Positions 1-7,458 of a stretch of DNA of 7,694 nt are shown piece by piece (positions within the stretch are counted from its first letter, which is position 1; each line of letters begins with the position of its first letter). Both the position numbers and the translations under genes were made by a program. A model generated the notes under the pieces. That model saw only the letters and a list, made by a program, of their open reading frames with translations, made no database searches and was not told the origin of the DNA. Source of the stretch: Chlorobiota bacterium. Its GTDB lineage: Bacteria > Bacteroidota > Bacteroidia > Flavobacteriales > Flavobacteriaceae. The DNA lies in NCBI GenBank assembly GCA_013153655.1, contig JAADEB010000113.1, forward strand, positions 1-7,694. Reading direction: 5' to 3'.

Positions 1-14
1 AATATATAAAAAAA

Positions 15-1511
15 ATGGCAAATCATAATAAAATACCAAAACACGAATACATACGACTCCCCATTTTGAATCTTAATTCCATCAGAACCAAGATTATTCT
101 TACTACCATTAGCATCCTGATTGTTTCATCATTAATCATCATTATTATTTCCATTTTACAATATAAGGAAGAATCCAAAGATTATAATATCAAGCGCCTG
201 GAACGCAAAGAAAGGGCTATTCGCTCTTCCATCGATTTGGTGCTTCGCCGTACCACCTATCCCATTACCACGGAAAATATTCCGCTTATTTTCAAAGATG
301 AAATTCACCATATTGCTTCGGTACATAACATGAACCTGGAAATTTACGACCCGGAAGGACGCTTGCTCATCAGCAGTTTTCCCCGTTTCGGCCAGGATAC
401 GGTGGTGCAAATCATACCGCCGGCCGTTATCGACAGTTTGGCCAAATCGCCGGAAAAAAGAATCCGCCTGTTCGAAAAAACCATCAAAGGAGAGACCATC
501 TCCTCCTACACCTTCCTAACCGATCCCAAGTTCAAACCCATCGGCATCCTTCATATTCCCTACACCTCCAAATCGGATTTTTACCAAAGCGAAATGAAGG
601 AATTTCTGAAACGCTTGGGCACGGTCTATGTTTTTCTGATCATCCTGGCCATCTTTTTGGCGGTATATTTATCCAAATTCATTACCCGGTCGCTCAATAC
701 CGTAAGCGAAAAAATCCGGCAAATGGATATAGACGGCACCAATCACAAAATCCGGGTATCGCGCTTGCCCGACGAATTGCGTTCCATAGTGGACGCCTAC
801 AACCAAATGGTGGACAAATTGGACGAAAGCCGCAAACGCCTCATCAAGGTGGAACGGGAAGCGGCCTGGAAAGAAATGGCCAAACAAATTGCTCACGAAA
901 TCAAGAATCCGCTGACACCCATGAAGTTGAGTATCGAACATTTTGTTCAAACCTTCGACTCCAATGACCCGGAAATCGACGATAAACTGGAAGATTTTCG
1001 CAAAATCATGATCGAACAAATCGACGCCATGAACCGTATAGCCGCCTCCTTTTCCGAATTTACGAAAATAGGAGAATTGCGCCTCGAAACCGCCGATTTG
1101 CTGGAAACCGTGGACAACACGGCCGGCCTTTTTCCGGGCATGGTTCATTGGACGAGCAACCGAACGGAAATTCTTATGAAATTCGATAAAACCCGTATCA
1201 AACAAGCCCTGATTAATATCATCAAAAACGCCAAACAAGCTCATTCCGACCCTGCGAAAGTACATGTGAACATCATCGTAAACGCCGAAGACGAAACCGT
1301 GGACATCATTATCGAAGACAACGGACCCGGCATTCCCGAACACATCCTGCCCAATATTTTCGACCCCAAGTTTACCACCAAATCCTCCGGAACCGGATTG
1401 GGATTGGCCATCGTAAAACGTATCGTGGAAGCACACGGCGGTTGGGTAAAAGCTGAGAATCGTAAGGAAGGAGGTGCCAGATTTATCATACATTTACCTC
1501 GCAAACAATAA
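15..1511 (+). CDS. NtrY-like membrane sensor histidine kinase
   Basis: Inner-membrane two-component sensor kinase of 498 residues. It should autophosphorylate on a histidine and pass the phosphate to a response regulator that is not in this window. A first membrane helix lies at about residues 27-48 and is very isoleucine-rich. An extracytoplasmic sensor region of about 150 residues follows, with no domain I recognise, then a second helix at about 203-220 and a HAMP linker at about 219-274. The dimerisation/phosphoacceptor motif is AHEIKNP with His294. The ATPase part has an N box (Asn401, Asn405), a G1 box (EDNGPG, 434-439), an F box (FDPKFTTK, 449-456) and a G2 box (GTGLGL, 459-464). All catalytic motifs are intact. 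The ATG at 15 is preceded by an A/T-rich stretch, as is usual in Bacteroidota. However, the frame stays open to the left edge, so a start outside the window cannot be excluded. The enoyl-CoA hydratase gene follows after 13 bases, probably in one transcript. The signal sensed is unknown. Confidence 0.92.
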   Translation: MANHNKIPKHEYIRLPILNLNSIRTKIILTTISILIVSSLIIIIISILQYKEESKDYNIKRLERKERAIRSSIDLVLRRTTYPITTENIPLIFKDEIHHIASVHNMNLEIYDPEGRLLISSFPRFGQDTVVQIIPPAVIDSLAKSPEKRIRLFEKTIKGETISSYTFLTDPKFKPIGILHIPYTSKSDFYQSEMKEFLKRLGTVYVFLIILAIFLAVYLSKFITRSLNTVSEKIRQMDIDGTNHKIRVSRLPDELRSIVDAYNQMVDKLDESRKRLIKVEREAAWKEMAKQIAHEIKNPLTPMKLSIEHFVQTFDSNDPEIDDKLEDFRKIMIEQIDAMNRIAASFSEFTKIGELRLETADLLETVDNTAGLFPGMVHWTSNRTEILMKFDKTRIKQALINIIKNAKQAHSDPAKVHVNIIVNAEDETVDIIIEDNGPGIPEHILPNIFDPKFTTKSSGTGLGLAIVKRIVEAHGGWVKAENRKEGGARFIIHLPRKQ

Positions 1512-1524
1512 AAAAATACGAATT

Positions 1525-2307
1525 ATGATATACGATAATATTTTGGTCAAAGACCTGTCGGACGAAATACGTTACATCACCATCAACCGTCCCAAGCAAC
1601 TCAATGCGCTCAACAAACAGACCATCGAAGAATTGCACGATGCGCTGGACAAAGCCGAAAAGGACGAAAAAATCCGTGTGGTGATCATCACCGGAAGCGG
1701 CCAAAAAGCTTTCGTGGCAGGCGCCGATATCAAAGAATTCATGCATTTCACACCCGAGGAAGGCCAAGCGCTTTCCGAAACGGGCCACCGCCTACTCTTC
1801 GATTTCGTGGAACAAATGCAGACGCCCGTCATTGCCGCTATCAACGGTTATGCTTTGGGAGGCGGCTTGGAATTGGCCCTGTCGTCGCACATACGTTTGG
1901 CCTCGGAAAACGCACGCATGGGATTGCCCGAAGTTTCGTTGGGCGTCATACCCGGTTACGGCGGCACACAACGACTGGCCCAACATATCGGCAAGGGACG
2001 TGCCTTGGAAATGATTATCACCGCCCGCCAAATCGATGCGCAAACCGCCTATGATTACGGTTTGGTGAGCGAAGTGGTACCTCAGGAAAAATTGTTGGAC
2101 CGTGCCGTGGAATACGCACAGATGATCCTGCGCAATTCACCCCAAGCCATCGGTTTGGCTATTGCCGCCGTCAATGCCGCCTATTCGCGCGAAGGTTTCC
2201 GCACGGAAAACGAATTGTTCGGACGCGCTTTTGCCACCGAGGATTTCAAGGAAGGCACCACCGCTTTCGTCGAACGCCGCAAGCCCGACTTCGGAAAAAA
2301 AGGATAA
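1525..2307 (+). CDS. Enoyl-CoA hydratase (crotonase family)
   Basis: Cytoplasmic crotonase-fold enzyme of 260 residues, the usual length for short-chain enoyl-CoA hydratases. These add water across the double bond of 2-enoyl-CoA in fatty-acid or amino-acid breakdown, or run in reverse in butyrate-type pathways. The first oxyanion-hole motif is AGADIKEF at residues 65-72. The second is the GYALGGGLELAL stretch at 108-119. Both catalytic glutamates of the hydratases are present: Glu116 in GGGLE and Glu136 in LPE (equivalent to Glu144 and Glu164 of the rat mitochondrial enzyme). An active hydratase is therefore more likely than an isomerase or a non-hydratase paralogue. The PGYGGTQRL segment at 143-151 is also typical. 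An in-frame GTG at 1474 would add 17 residues inside the kinase gene. The ATG at 1525 is preferred because the standard N-terminus begins there. No dehydrogenase or thiolase partner is next to it, so the exact chain-length preference cannot be told. Confidence 0.94.
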   Translation: MIYDNILVKDLSDEIRYITINRPKQLNALNKQTIEELHDALDKAEKDEKIRVVIITGSGQKAFVAGADIKEFMHFTPEEGQALSETGHRLLFDFVEQMQTPVIAAINGYALGGGLELALSSHIRLASENARMGLPEVSLGVIPGYGGTQRLAQHIGKGRALEMIITARQIDAQTAYDYGLVSEVVPQEKLLDRAVEYAQMILRNSPQAIGLAIAAVNAAYSREGFRTENELFGRAFATEDFKEGTTAFVERRKPDFGKKG

Positions 2308-2333
2308 TTTCCAAGGAAAACTTTCAGGATAGC
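2308..2333. other. 26-base convergent intergenic gap, no clear terminator
   Basis: The enoyl-CoA hydratase and exporter genes converge here. The gap contains TTTCC and GGAAA facing each other with only two bases between them, too tight for a normal hairpin. A looser five-base pairing of GGAAA (2315-2319) with TTTCC (2339-2343) is possible but weak and lacks a following T-run. No intrinsic terminator can be supported, so transcripts from the two sides may overlap at their 3' ends. Confidence 0.5.
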
Positions 2334-4181
2334 TCAGCTTTCCGGGTCCGCGTCGAAGGATTGGAGCATGACCAATTTGTGGTAGATTCCCTTTTGCTTC
2401 ATCAATTGGGCATGGGTGCCGGCTTCTTTCACTTTTCCTTTGTCCATGACCACAATCAAACCGGCGTTTTTAATGGTGGAGAGACGGTGGGCGATTACCA
2501 CGGAGGTGTGATTTTCCATCAATTTGTCCAAAGCGTCCTGCACCAAGCGTTCCGATTCGGTATCCAAGGCGCTTGTGGCTTCGTCCAGGATCATAATGGG
2601 CGGATTTTTGAGGACGGCCCTGGCGATGTTGATACGTTGTTTTTGTCCGCCTGAAAGTTTGTTACCGCTATCGCCGATATTGGTATCGTAGCCTTGGGGC
2701 AATTGCATGATAAAGTCGTGTGCGTTGGCCACTTTTGCCGCCCGGATGATTTCCTCGTCGGTGGCGTCCGGTTTGGCCAATGCTATGTTGTTGCGCACCG
2801 TATCGTTGAAAAGTATGGACTCCTGGGTGACGATGGCCATCAGGTTGCGCAAATCTCTTTTGCGAATGTCCCGGATATCGATTCCGTCCAGAAGGATGCG
2901 TCCGCCGGTGACGTCATAAAAACGCATCAAAAGGTGGGCAACGGTGGTTTTGCCGCTTCCCGATTGACCCACCAAAGCCACGGTACTTCCTTTGGGTACA
3001 CGAAAACTCACCCCGCGTAACACATCATCCATTTCGTAGCGAAAATAGACGTCGTCCAACACGATTTCCTTTTCGAAATTTTTCTTTTCCACCGCTCCGG
3101 GTATATCCTTGATGGTCTCGTCGGCTTCCATGATTTCAAACACCCTTTGTGCCGAAGCCATTCCCCTGCGCACGGCATATCCGGCCTTGGCAATGTTTTT
3201 GGCCGGGGTCAGCACGTTGTAGGCCAAGGCTATAAAGGTGATAAACACGGGAGCCGACAGGCTTTTTTCCACCAATACCAAATGGCCGCCGTAGGCAATA
3301 ATAACGGCAATAATACCCACACCCAAAAACTCACTGAGCGGGGAAGCCAGGTTTTGGCGGTTGAGCATACGATTGCTCAGACGAAACAGTTCGTCCGCCA
3401 CGCGGCGGAATTTGTTTTTGAACAAAGGTTCCGCATTAAAGCCTTTGATGATTTTGATGCCGCTCAGGGTTTCCTCCGTAAGGCTCATAAAACGCGAATG
3501 GGTTTTTTGCACTTTGAGGGAACTCTGTTTCAGTTTTTTTCCGATAAGCGAAATAATCAATCCGCCGACCGGTACGGAAAAAAAGATAAACAGCGTAAGT
3601 TGCGGATTGAGAAACCACATGGCTCCCACCGTAAAAAGAATGGTCATGGGGTCCCGGACAATCATTTCCAGGACGGTCATGGTGGTGTTTTGCACTTCGG
3701 TCACGTCGGCGGTCATGCGGGCCATCACGTCGCCTTTGCGCATATCCGAAAAATAGGAAAGCGGAAGGCGCAGAATTTTACGGTAAATATCGATTCGTAT
3801 ATCACGCAGGATGCCATTGCGGAGTATGGTGCCGAAAACCAAGGCCAAATAACCGAAAAGGTTTTTCAGGAAGACCACCACCAACACCATGGCAATCACC
3901 ATTCCCAGGGATTGGGCCACCGTATGGCTGGCGGTAAAATCGGCCCATTTCCAGGCCGTCCATTGTTCCAAATAGGCCTTGGCATGCGTCCAACCTGTCC
4001 ATTGCGGCTTGGGCGGAATTTGCCCATCGGTTACCTTAAACAGGATTTGCAACATGGGCATAAGCACCAACATGGTGAGCATCCCGAAAAAGGCGTATAA
4101 AATATTACTGATAATGTTGCCCGCCACATATCCCTTATAGGGTTTGGCGTAGGCCATGATTTTTTTCAGATTCTTATCCAT
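2334..4181 (-). CDS. MsbA-like ABC exporter (fused permease-ATPase)
   Basis: Half-transporter of 615 residues that should work as a homodimer in the inner membrane and export a hydrophobic or lipid-linked substrate using ATP. The N-terminal half has six predicted helices, at roughly 17-48, 92-116, 165-190, 194-214, 281-303 and 309-325. The nucleotide-binding domain runs from about residue 372. It has Walker A GQSGSGKTT (405-413), Q-loop Gln453, signature LSGGQKQR (509-516), Walker B IMILDE with Glu534, D-loop SALD (537-540) and H-loop His565, all intact. The periplasmic loop between helices 1 and 2 is long (about residues 49-91) and tryptophan-rich. The chosen start is the ATG at 4181, which overlaps the end of the mutase gene by 8 bases (ATGGATAA) and so implies translational coupling. 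A TTG one codon upstream is less likely. It is the last gene of the minus-strand run. MsbA-type lipid A or phospholipid flipping is the family's best-known job, but drug or peptide export is equally compatible with the sequence. Confidence 0.94.
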   Translation of the reverse strand: MDKNLKKIMAYAKPYKGYVAGNIISNILYAFFGMLTMLVLMPMLQILFKVTDGQIPPKPQWTGWTHAKAYLEQWTAWKWADFTASHTVAQSLGMVIAMVLVVVFLKNLFGYLALVFGTILRNGILRDIRIDIYRKILRLPLSYFSDMRKGDVMARMTADVTEVQNTTMTVLEMIVRDPMTILFTVGAMWFLNPQLTLFIFFSVPVGGLIISLIGKKLKQSSLKVQKTHSRFMSLTEETLSGIKIIKGFNAEPLFKNKFRRVADELFRLSNRMLNRQNLASPLSEFLGVGIIAVIIAYGGHLVLVEKSLSAPVFITFIALAYNVLTPAKNIAKAGYAVRRGMASAQRVFEIMEADETIKDIPGAVEKKNFEKEIVLDDVYFRYEMDDVLRGVSFRVPKGSTVALVGQSGSGKTTVAHLLMRFYDVTGGRILLDGIDIRDIRKRDLRNLMAIVTQESILFNDTVRNNIALAKPDATDEEIIRAAKVANAHDFIMQLPQGYDTNIGDSGNKLSGGQKQRINIARAVLKNPPIMILDEATSALDTESERLVQDALDKLMENHTSVVIAHRLSTIKNAGLIVVMDKGKVKEAGTHAQLMKQKGIYHKLVMLQSFDADPES

Positions 4182-5910
4182 CAATCTTCAATTCCTTAAT
4201 AATGCGGCTGATTTTTTCGCTTGCTTGTTGTTCGAGACCCTTCAATTGTTCCTTGGCTGAAATGGGAAAACGAACGCTGATATAAAATTTGATTTTAGGC
4301 TCGGTTCCGCTGGGGCGCAAGGCCACCTTGGTATTGTTTTCGGTATAAAAAATCAATACATTGGACGAAGGAATATCCGTGATGGGACGAATTTGGCCGG
4401 TGACCACATCCTTGATTTCCGAACTCAGATAATCTTCGATACGCACCACTTTTTCTCCGTCGATGCTTTGCGGCGGATTTTCGCGGAAATTTTTCATCAT
4501 GGACTGAATGACGGCTTTACCTTCCAGGCCTTTTTTGACCAAGGCTACCAAATGCTCCCGGGAGAAGGCATGTTGCAAGTAAATATCCGTCAAAAAGTCA
4601 AAGAAGGAGCGGCCTTGTTGCTTCATATAGGAAGCTATTTCGGCGGCCAACAAACCGGATGTAATACTGTCCTTGTCCCGCACAAAATCTCCTACCATAT
4701 AACCGAAACTTTCTTCGCCACCTCCGATGAATTTCAATTTGCCTTCATAGTCGCGAATCAATTTGGCAATCCATTTGAAGCCCGTAAGGCTACGTTTGAC
4801 CGCCACGCCATTGGCTTCGCCTATTTCCATTATCAGGTCGGTGGATACAATGGTGGAGGCAATAAATTCCTTGCCTTGGAGGCGTCCGGCATCGCGCCAC
4901 CGGTCGATCAGGAAGGCATCCATAACGGCCATGGTTTGGTTGCCGTTGAGCAGACGCATGCGTCCGTCGTAGTCGCGAACGGCCACGGCTATACGGTCGG
5001 CATCGGGGTCGGTGGCCAGGATAAGGTCGGCACCGATTTCATCGGCTTTTTTCAGTGCCATGGTAAAGGCGGCGGGTTCTTCGGGATTAGGGGATTCCAC
5101 GGTGGGGAAATCGCCGTTGGGTTCTGCTTGTTCTTCCACGATATGAAAATCCGTGAAGCCGGCTTCTTGCATGGCGCGCGGCATAATGGTGATGGAGGTG
5201 CCGTGAAGCGAAGTAAAAAGGATACGGATATTGCTCCTATCGCGCTCCCCGAAAGTGGCATGGTCCACGGCGGCCCGGATAAAAGCACGATCCAATTCTT
5301 CTCCTACGGGGACAATAAGTTCTTCCCGCCCGTCGAAGCGAATGTCTTCGAAACGTACCCGGTTGATGGCCTCCACGATTTCGCGGTCTTGGGGCGGCAC
5401 TACTTGTGCGCCGTCGCTGCCGTAAACTTTGTAGCCGTTGTATTCGGGCGGATTATGGGAAGCGGTCAGCACAATACCCGCATCCGCTTTCAAATGGCGC
5501 ACGGCAAAAGACAGCTCGGGCGTGGGGCGAAATTCACTAAACAAATAGACTTTTATCCCGTTGGCCGTCAACACATCGGCCACCAGGCGGGCGAATTCCT
5601 TGCTGTTGTGCCGCACATCGTAATTGACGGCCACCGAGGGCGTGCGGTCCGTGATATGTTCCAACAGCCAATTGGCCAAACCCTGCGTGTTTTTTCCAAT
5701 GGTGTATTTGTTCATACGATTGGTACCCGTGCCCATAATACCACGCATACCACCCGTGCCGAATTCCAAGTCTTTGTAGAAACTCTCTATAAGAACGGGA
5801 TCGTCGTTTTCAATCATTTTCCGTACTTCTTCGCGGGTTTTTTCGTCAAAGGGGGCTTTGGTCCATTCCCTTGCGCGTTCCAATACTTTTTGTTTATCTA
5901 TTTGTATCAT
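4174..5910 (-). CDS. Phospho-sugar mutase (PgcA-type phosphoglucomutase/phosphomannomutase)
   Basis: Cytoplasmic alpha-D-phosphohexomutase of 578 residues, matching the length of the PgcA/PGM2 branch. It interconverts hexose 1- and 6-phosphates, supplying glucose-1-phosphate or mannose-1-phosphate for nucleotide sugars, or feeding stored glucan into glycolysis. All four family landmarks are intact. The phosphoserine loop is TASHNP with Ser151. The Mg-binding loop is DPDADR with Asp301, Asp303 and Asp305. The sugar-specificity loop is GGGEESFGY (396-404). The phosphate-binding loop is RPSGTEPK (532-539). An N-terminal GTGGMRG motif (51-57) is also typical of this branch. The ATG at 5910 lies 12 bases after the stop of the M28-type gene. 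The 3' end overlaps the exporter start by 8 bases, so the gene is embedded in an operon. The sequence alone does not tell glucose from mannose or pentose phosphate preference. Confidence 0.94.
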   Translation of the reverse strand: MIQIDKQKVLERAREWTKAPFDEKTREEVRKMIENDDPVLIESFYKDLEFGTGGMRGIMGTGTNRMNKYTIGKNTQGLANWLLEHITDRTPSVAVNYDVRHNSKEFARLVADVLTANGIKVYLFSEFRPTPELSFAVRHLKADAGIVLTASHNPPEYNGYKVYGSDGAQVVPPQDREIVEAINRVRFEDIRFDGREELIVPVGEELDRAFIRAAVDHATFGERDRSNIRILFTSLHGTSITIMPRAMQEAGFTDFHIVEEQAEPNGDFPTVESPNPEEPAAFTMALKKADEIGADLILATDPDADRIAVAVRDYDGRMRLLNGNQTMAVMDAFLIDRWRDAGRLQGKEFIASTIVSTDLIMEIGEANGVAVKRSLTGFKWIAKLIRDYEGKLKFIGGGEESFGYMVGDFVRDKDSITSGLLAAEIASYMKQQGRSFFDFLTDIYLQHAFSREHLVALVKKGLEGKAVIQSMMKNFRENPPQSIDGEKVVRIEDYLSSEIKDVVTGQIRPITDIPSSNVLIFYTENNTKVALRPSGTEPKIKFYISVRFPISAKEQLKGLEQQASEKISRIIKELKIDG

Positions 5911-5922
5911 GATGCAATGTTT

Positions 5923-7458
5923 TTATTCGTTTGCCAATTTCCAAACGGCCATAAAAATAAATTTGGTTCTTTCGGTATAAATATCCCAAGTGATTTTATC
6001 CGGTGTATCGTCGGGGGTTTTGAAGAAAGGGTATTTTCCGTTGACAAAGGATATCCACGGAATTTTCTTTTGGTAAAATAAGATGACGTCGGGAGCGGCT
6101 TCCATGTTTTCGAATCGTTTGGCGGGCTCCAAATGGCGAATGGTAAGCTTGGGACCGGCTTTGTTGGCCGTTTTCAAATACGATAGAAATTTTTTTCGTT
6201 TCAATTCCTGTGCAATAAAAATATTATTGGGATAAGTGCTTACGGTATCCACAAAGCCAATCATATCGATATCCACCACAGCCTTGATTTTTTTGGTGCT
6301 GAAAGGCGGATGTTTGAGGAAATATTTGGCACCCAAATGATCTTGTTCTCTTCCGGTAAACAGGATAAATACGATGGAGCGTTTGGGTACATATCCGTCT
6401 TGCTCGGCAATGCGAAACAGGCGTGCAATTTCCATGACGGCACCCGTTCCCGTGGCATTGAGATTGGCTCCGGGATATACGGTTTCCTTGATTTTGCCTA
6501 AATGATCGTAATTGGCCGTTACCAATATATATTCACCGGGTTCTTCCTCGCCGCGGATGATTCCCATCACGTTTTGCGAAGAAAGGATTTCGTCCTGGGT
6601 GTGAAAACCTATTCGAACGGGCACATGCCAAACGCGGTCGCGACGGCCTGTGTAATATACCGAATCCAAGGATTCGCGTGCCGAAATGTCTTGCATCAAG
6701 CGGGTACTAATGATAAAATCGTAGAGGGAATCCACCTGGATTTCGGAGGTTTTGCGCGTTACGCGATACATGCGTTCGAAGGCTTCGCGGAAGGCCTCGT
6801 AATGCTCGGGATCGTAGTAGAGCATGGCCTTAGCGCCGCTTTCGAGGGCGGCTTTGCGTTTGAGCATATAGGCATGCACCGGATCAGCCGACCATTTGGA
6901 TTTGCGGTAGGACGAAGTAATCAGGGAAGCGCCGAAATTGTCACGGGGTTCTCCGGCCTTAACCAATACGATTTTTCCCTTCACGTCGCGATAGGCGTAA
7001 TCGTCCCACATGGGATCCTTGATGCCATAACCCACATACACGATTTCATTGGCGGCAATCCGGGCGCTGTCGTGAGGAAAGAAACTCAGAAAATCCACAC
7101 CTATTTGATACTGCTGCCGGTCGGTGGCGATATACACATTGGGCATGTTGGGCGTCACGATATCAAAGGATTGAAAGTATCCGCTCTCGTAAACGGGTTC
7201 CAGAATAATTTGCGAAAAATAACGGGCGATATAATCCGCCGCTTTGTCGCAACCTTCGGTTCCGGTAAGCCTGCCTTCGAGGCTGTCGGCGGCCAAGGCA
7301 TGCACATGATGCTCCACGTCCTCCAAATGCAACATATTGGCATATTTTAGCGCCAGAATGTCCGCCGGCCTCAGCGCACGAAAAGCGCTAAAAAGCACCA
7401 AACTCATGAAAATCAATCCCGCGAGCCGTGCAAGGTATTTTTTAGGATTCGGTTTCAC
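5923..7458 (-). CDS. M28-family peptidase-like protein, probably catalytically inactive
   Basis: Membrane-anchored or exported protein of 511 residues with the layout of a PA-domain-containing M28 metallopeptidase. A lysine-rich N-terminus is followed by a hydrophobic helix at about residues 9-26 with no lipobox. Then come the family's N-terminal EGRLTGTEG motif (61-69), a PA-like insertion at about 136-220, and the peptidase core at about 310-511. The core keeps recognisable landmarks: TANYDHLG, GANLNATG, FTGREQDHLG, DIDMIG and KTPDDTPDKI. Most metal and catalytic positions differ from active members. The first zinc His is Asn316, the bridging Asp is Leu333, the general-base Glu is Arg370 and the last zinc His is Lys480. 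Only Glu371 and Asp398 remain. I infer a pseudo-enzyme, perhaps binding peptides or partner proteins. The GTG at 7458 gives a normal n-region (KPNPKK) before the helix and overlaps the upstream small gene by 17 bases. The alternative ATG at 7407 would cut the helix. The frame shows no stop or frameshift, so it is not a decayed pseudogene. Confidence 0.85.
   Translation of the reverse strand: MKPNPKKYLARLAGLIFMSLVLFSAFRALRPADILALKYANMLHLEDVEHHVHALAADSLEGRLTGTEGCDKAADYIARYFSQIILEPVYESGYFQSFDIVTPNMPNVYIATDRQQYQIGVDFLSFFPHDSARIAANEIVYVGYGIKDPMWDDYAYRDVKGKIVLVKAGEPRDNFGASLITSSYRKSKWSADPVHAYMLKRKAALESGAKAMLYYDPEHYEAFREAFERMYRVTRKTSEIQVDSLYDFIISTRLMQDISARESLDSVYYTGRRDRVWHVPVRIGFHTQDEILSSQNVMGIIRGEEEPGEYILVTANYDHLGKIKETVYPGANLNATGTGAVMEIARLFRIAEQDGYVPKRSIVFILFTGREQDHLGAKYFLKHPPFSTKKIKAVVDIDMIGFVDTVSTYPNNIFIAQELKRKKFLSYLKTANKAGPKLTIRHLEPAKRFENMEAAPDVILFYQKKIPWISFVNGKYPFFKTPDDTPDKITWDIYTERTKFIFMAVWKLANE

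Noticed and set aside
669..1493. Minus-strand open frame (274 codons) opposite the histidine kinase
   Set aside because: It is antisense to intact kinase motifs, has a Phe/Gly/His-rich translation, and shows no independent evidence of being a gene.
1474..1524. GTG at 1474 as start of the enoyl-CoA hydratase
   Set aside because: It would place 17 non-homologous residues, encoded inside the kinase gene, before the standard crotonase N-terminus. ATG 1525 gives the normal 260-residue length.
2308..2343. Hairpin TTTCC/GGAAA as an intrinsic terminator
   Set aside because: The nearest pairing leaves a two-base loop. The wider pairing is five weak base pairs around a large loop without a T-run.
3147..4100. 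Plus-strand open frame (317 codons) opposite the exporter membrane domain
   Set aside because: It has a low-information His/Gln/Gly-rich translation, no domain, and lies fully antisense to a well-supported ABC exporter gene.
4182..4184. TTG at 4184 as start of the ABC exporter
   Set aside because: An ATG follows immediately at 4181 and forms a typical short overlap with the mutase stop.
4393..6081. Long plus-strand open frame (562 codons) opposite the mutase and the end of the M28-like gene
   Set aside because: Its product is rich in His, Phe and Gly with no recognisable domain, and it runs antisense to two genes with intact motifs. It is a by-product of codon choice in the sense strand.
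6502..7350. Plus-strand open frame (282 codons) opposite the M28-like gene
   Set aside because: The translation shows no family features and mirrors the sense gene. The minus-strand frame holds the PA and M28 landmarks.
5923..7458. The M28-like gene as a decaying pseudogene
   Set aside because: There is no frameshift or internal stop. Fold landmarks around the changed residues are well preserved, and the gene sits in a compact operon, which suggests selection for a non-catalytic role.
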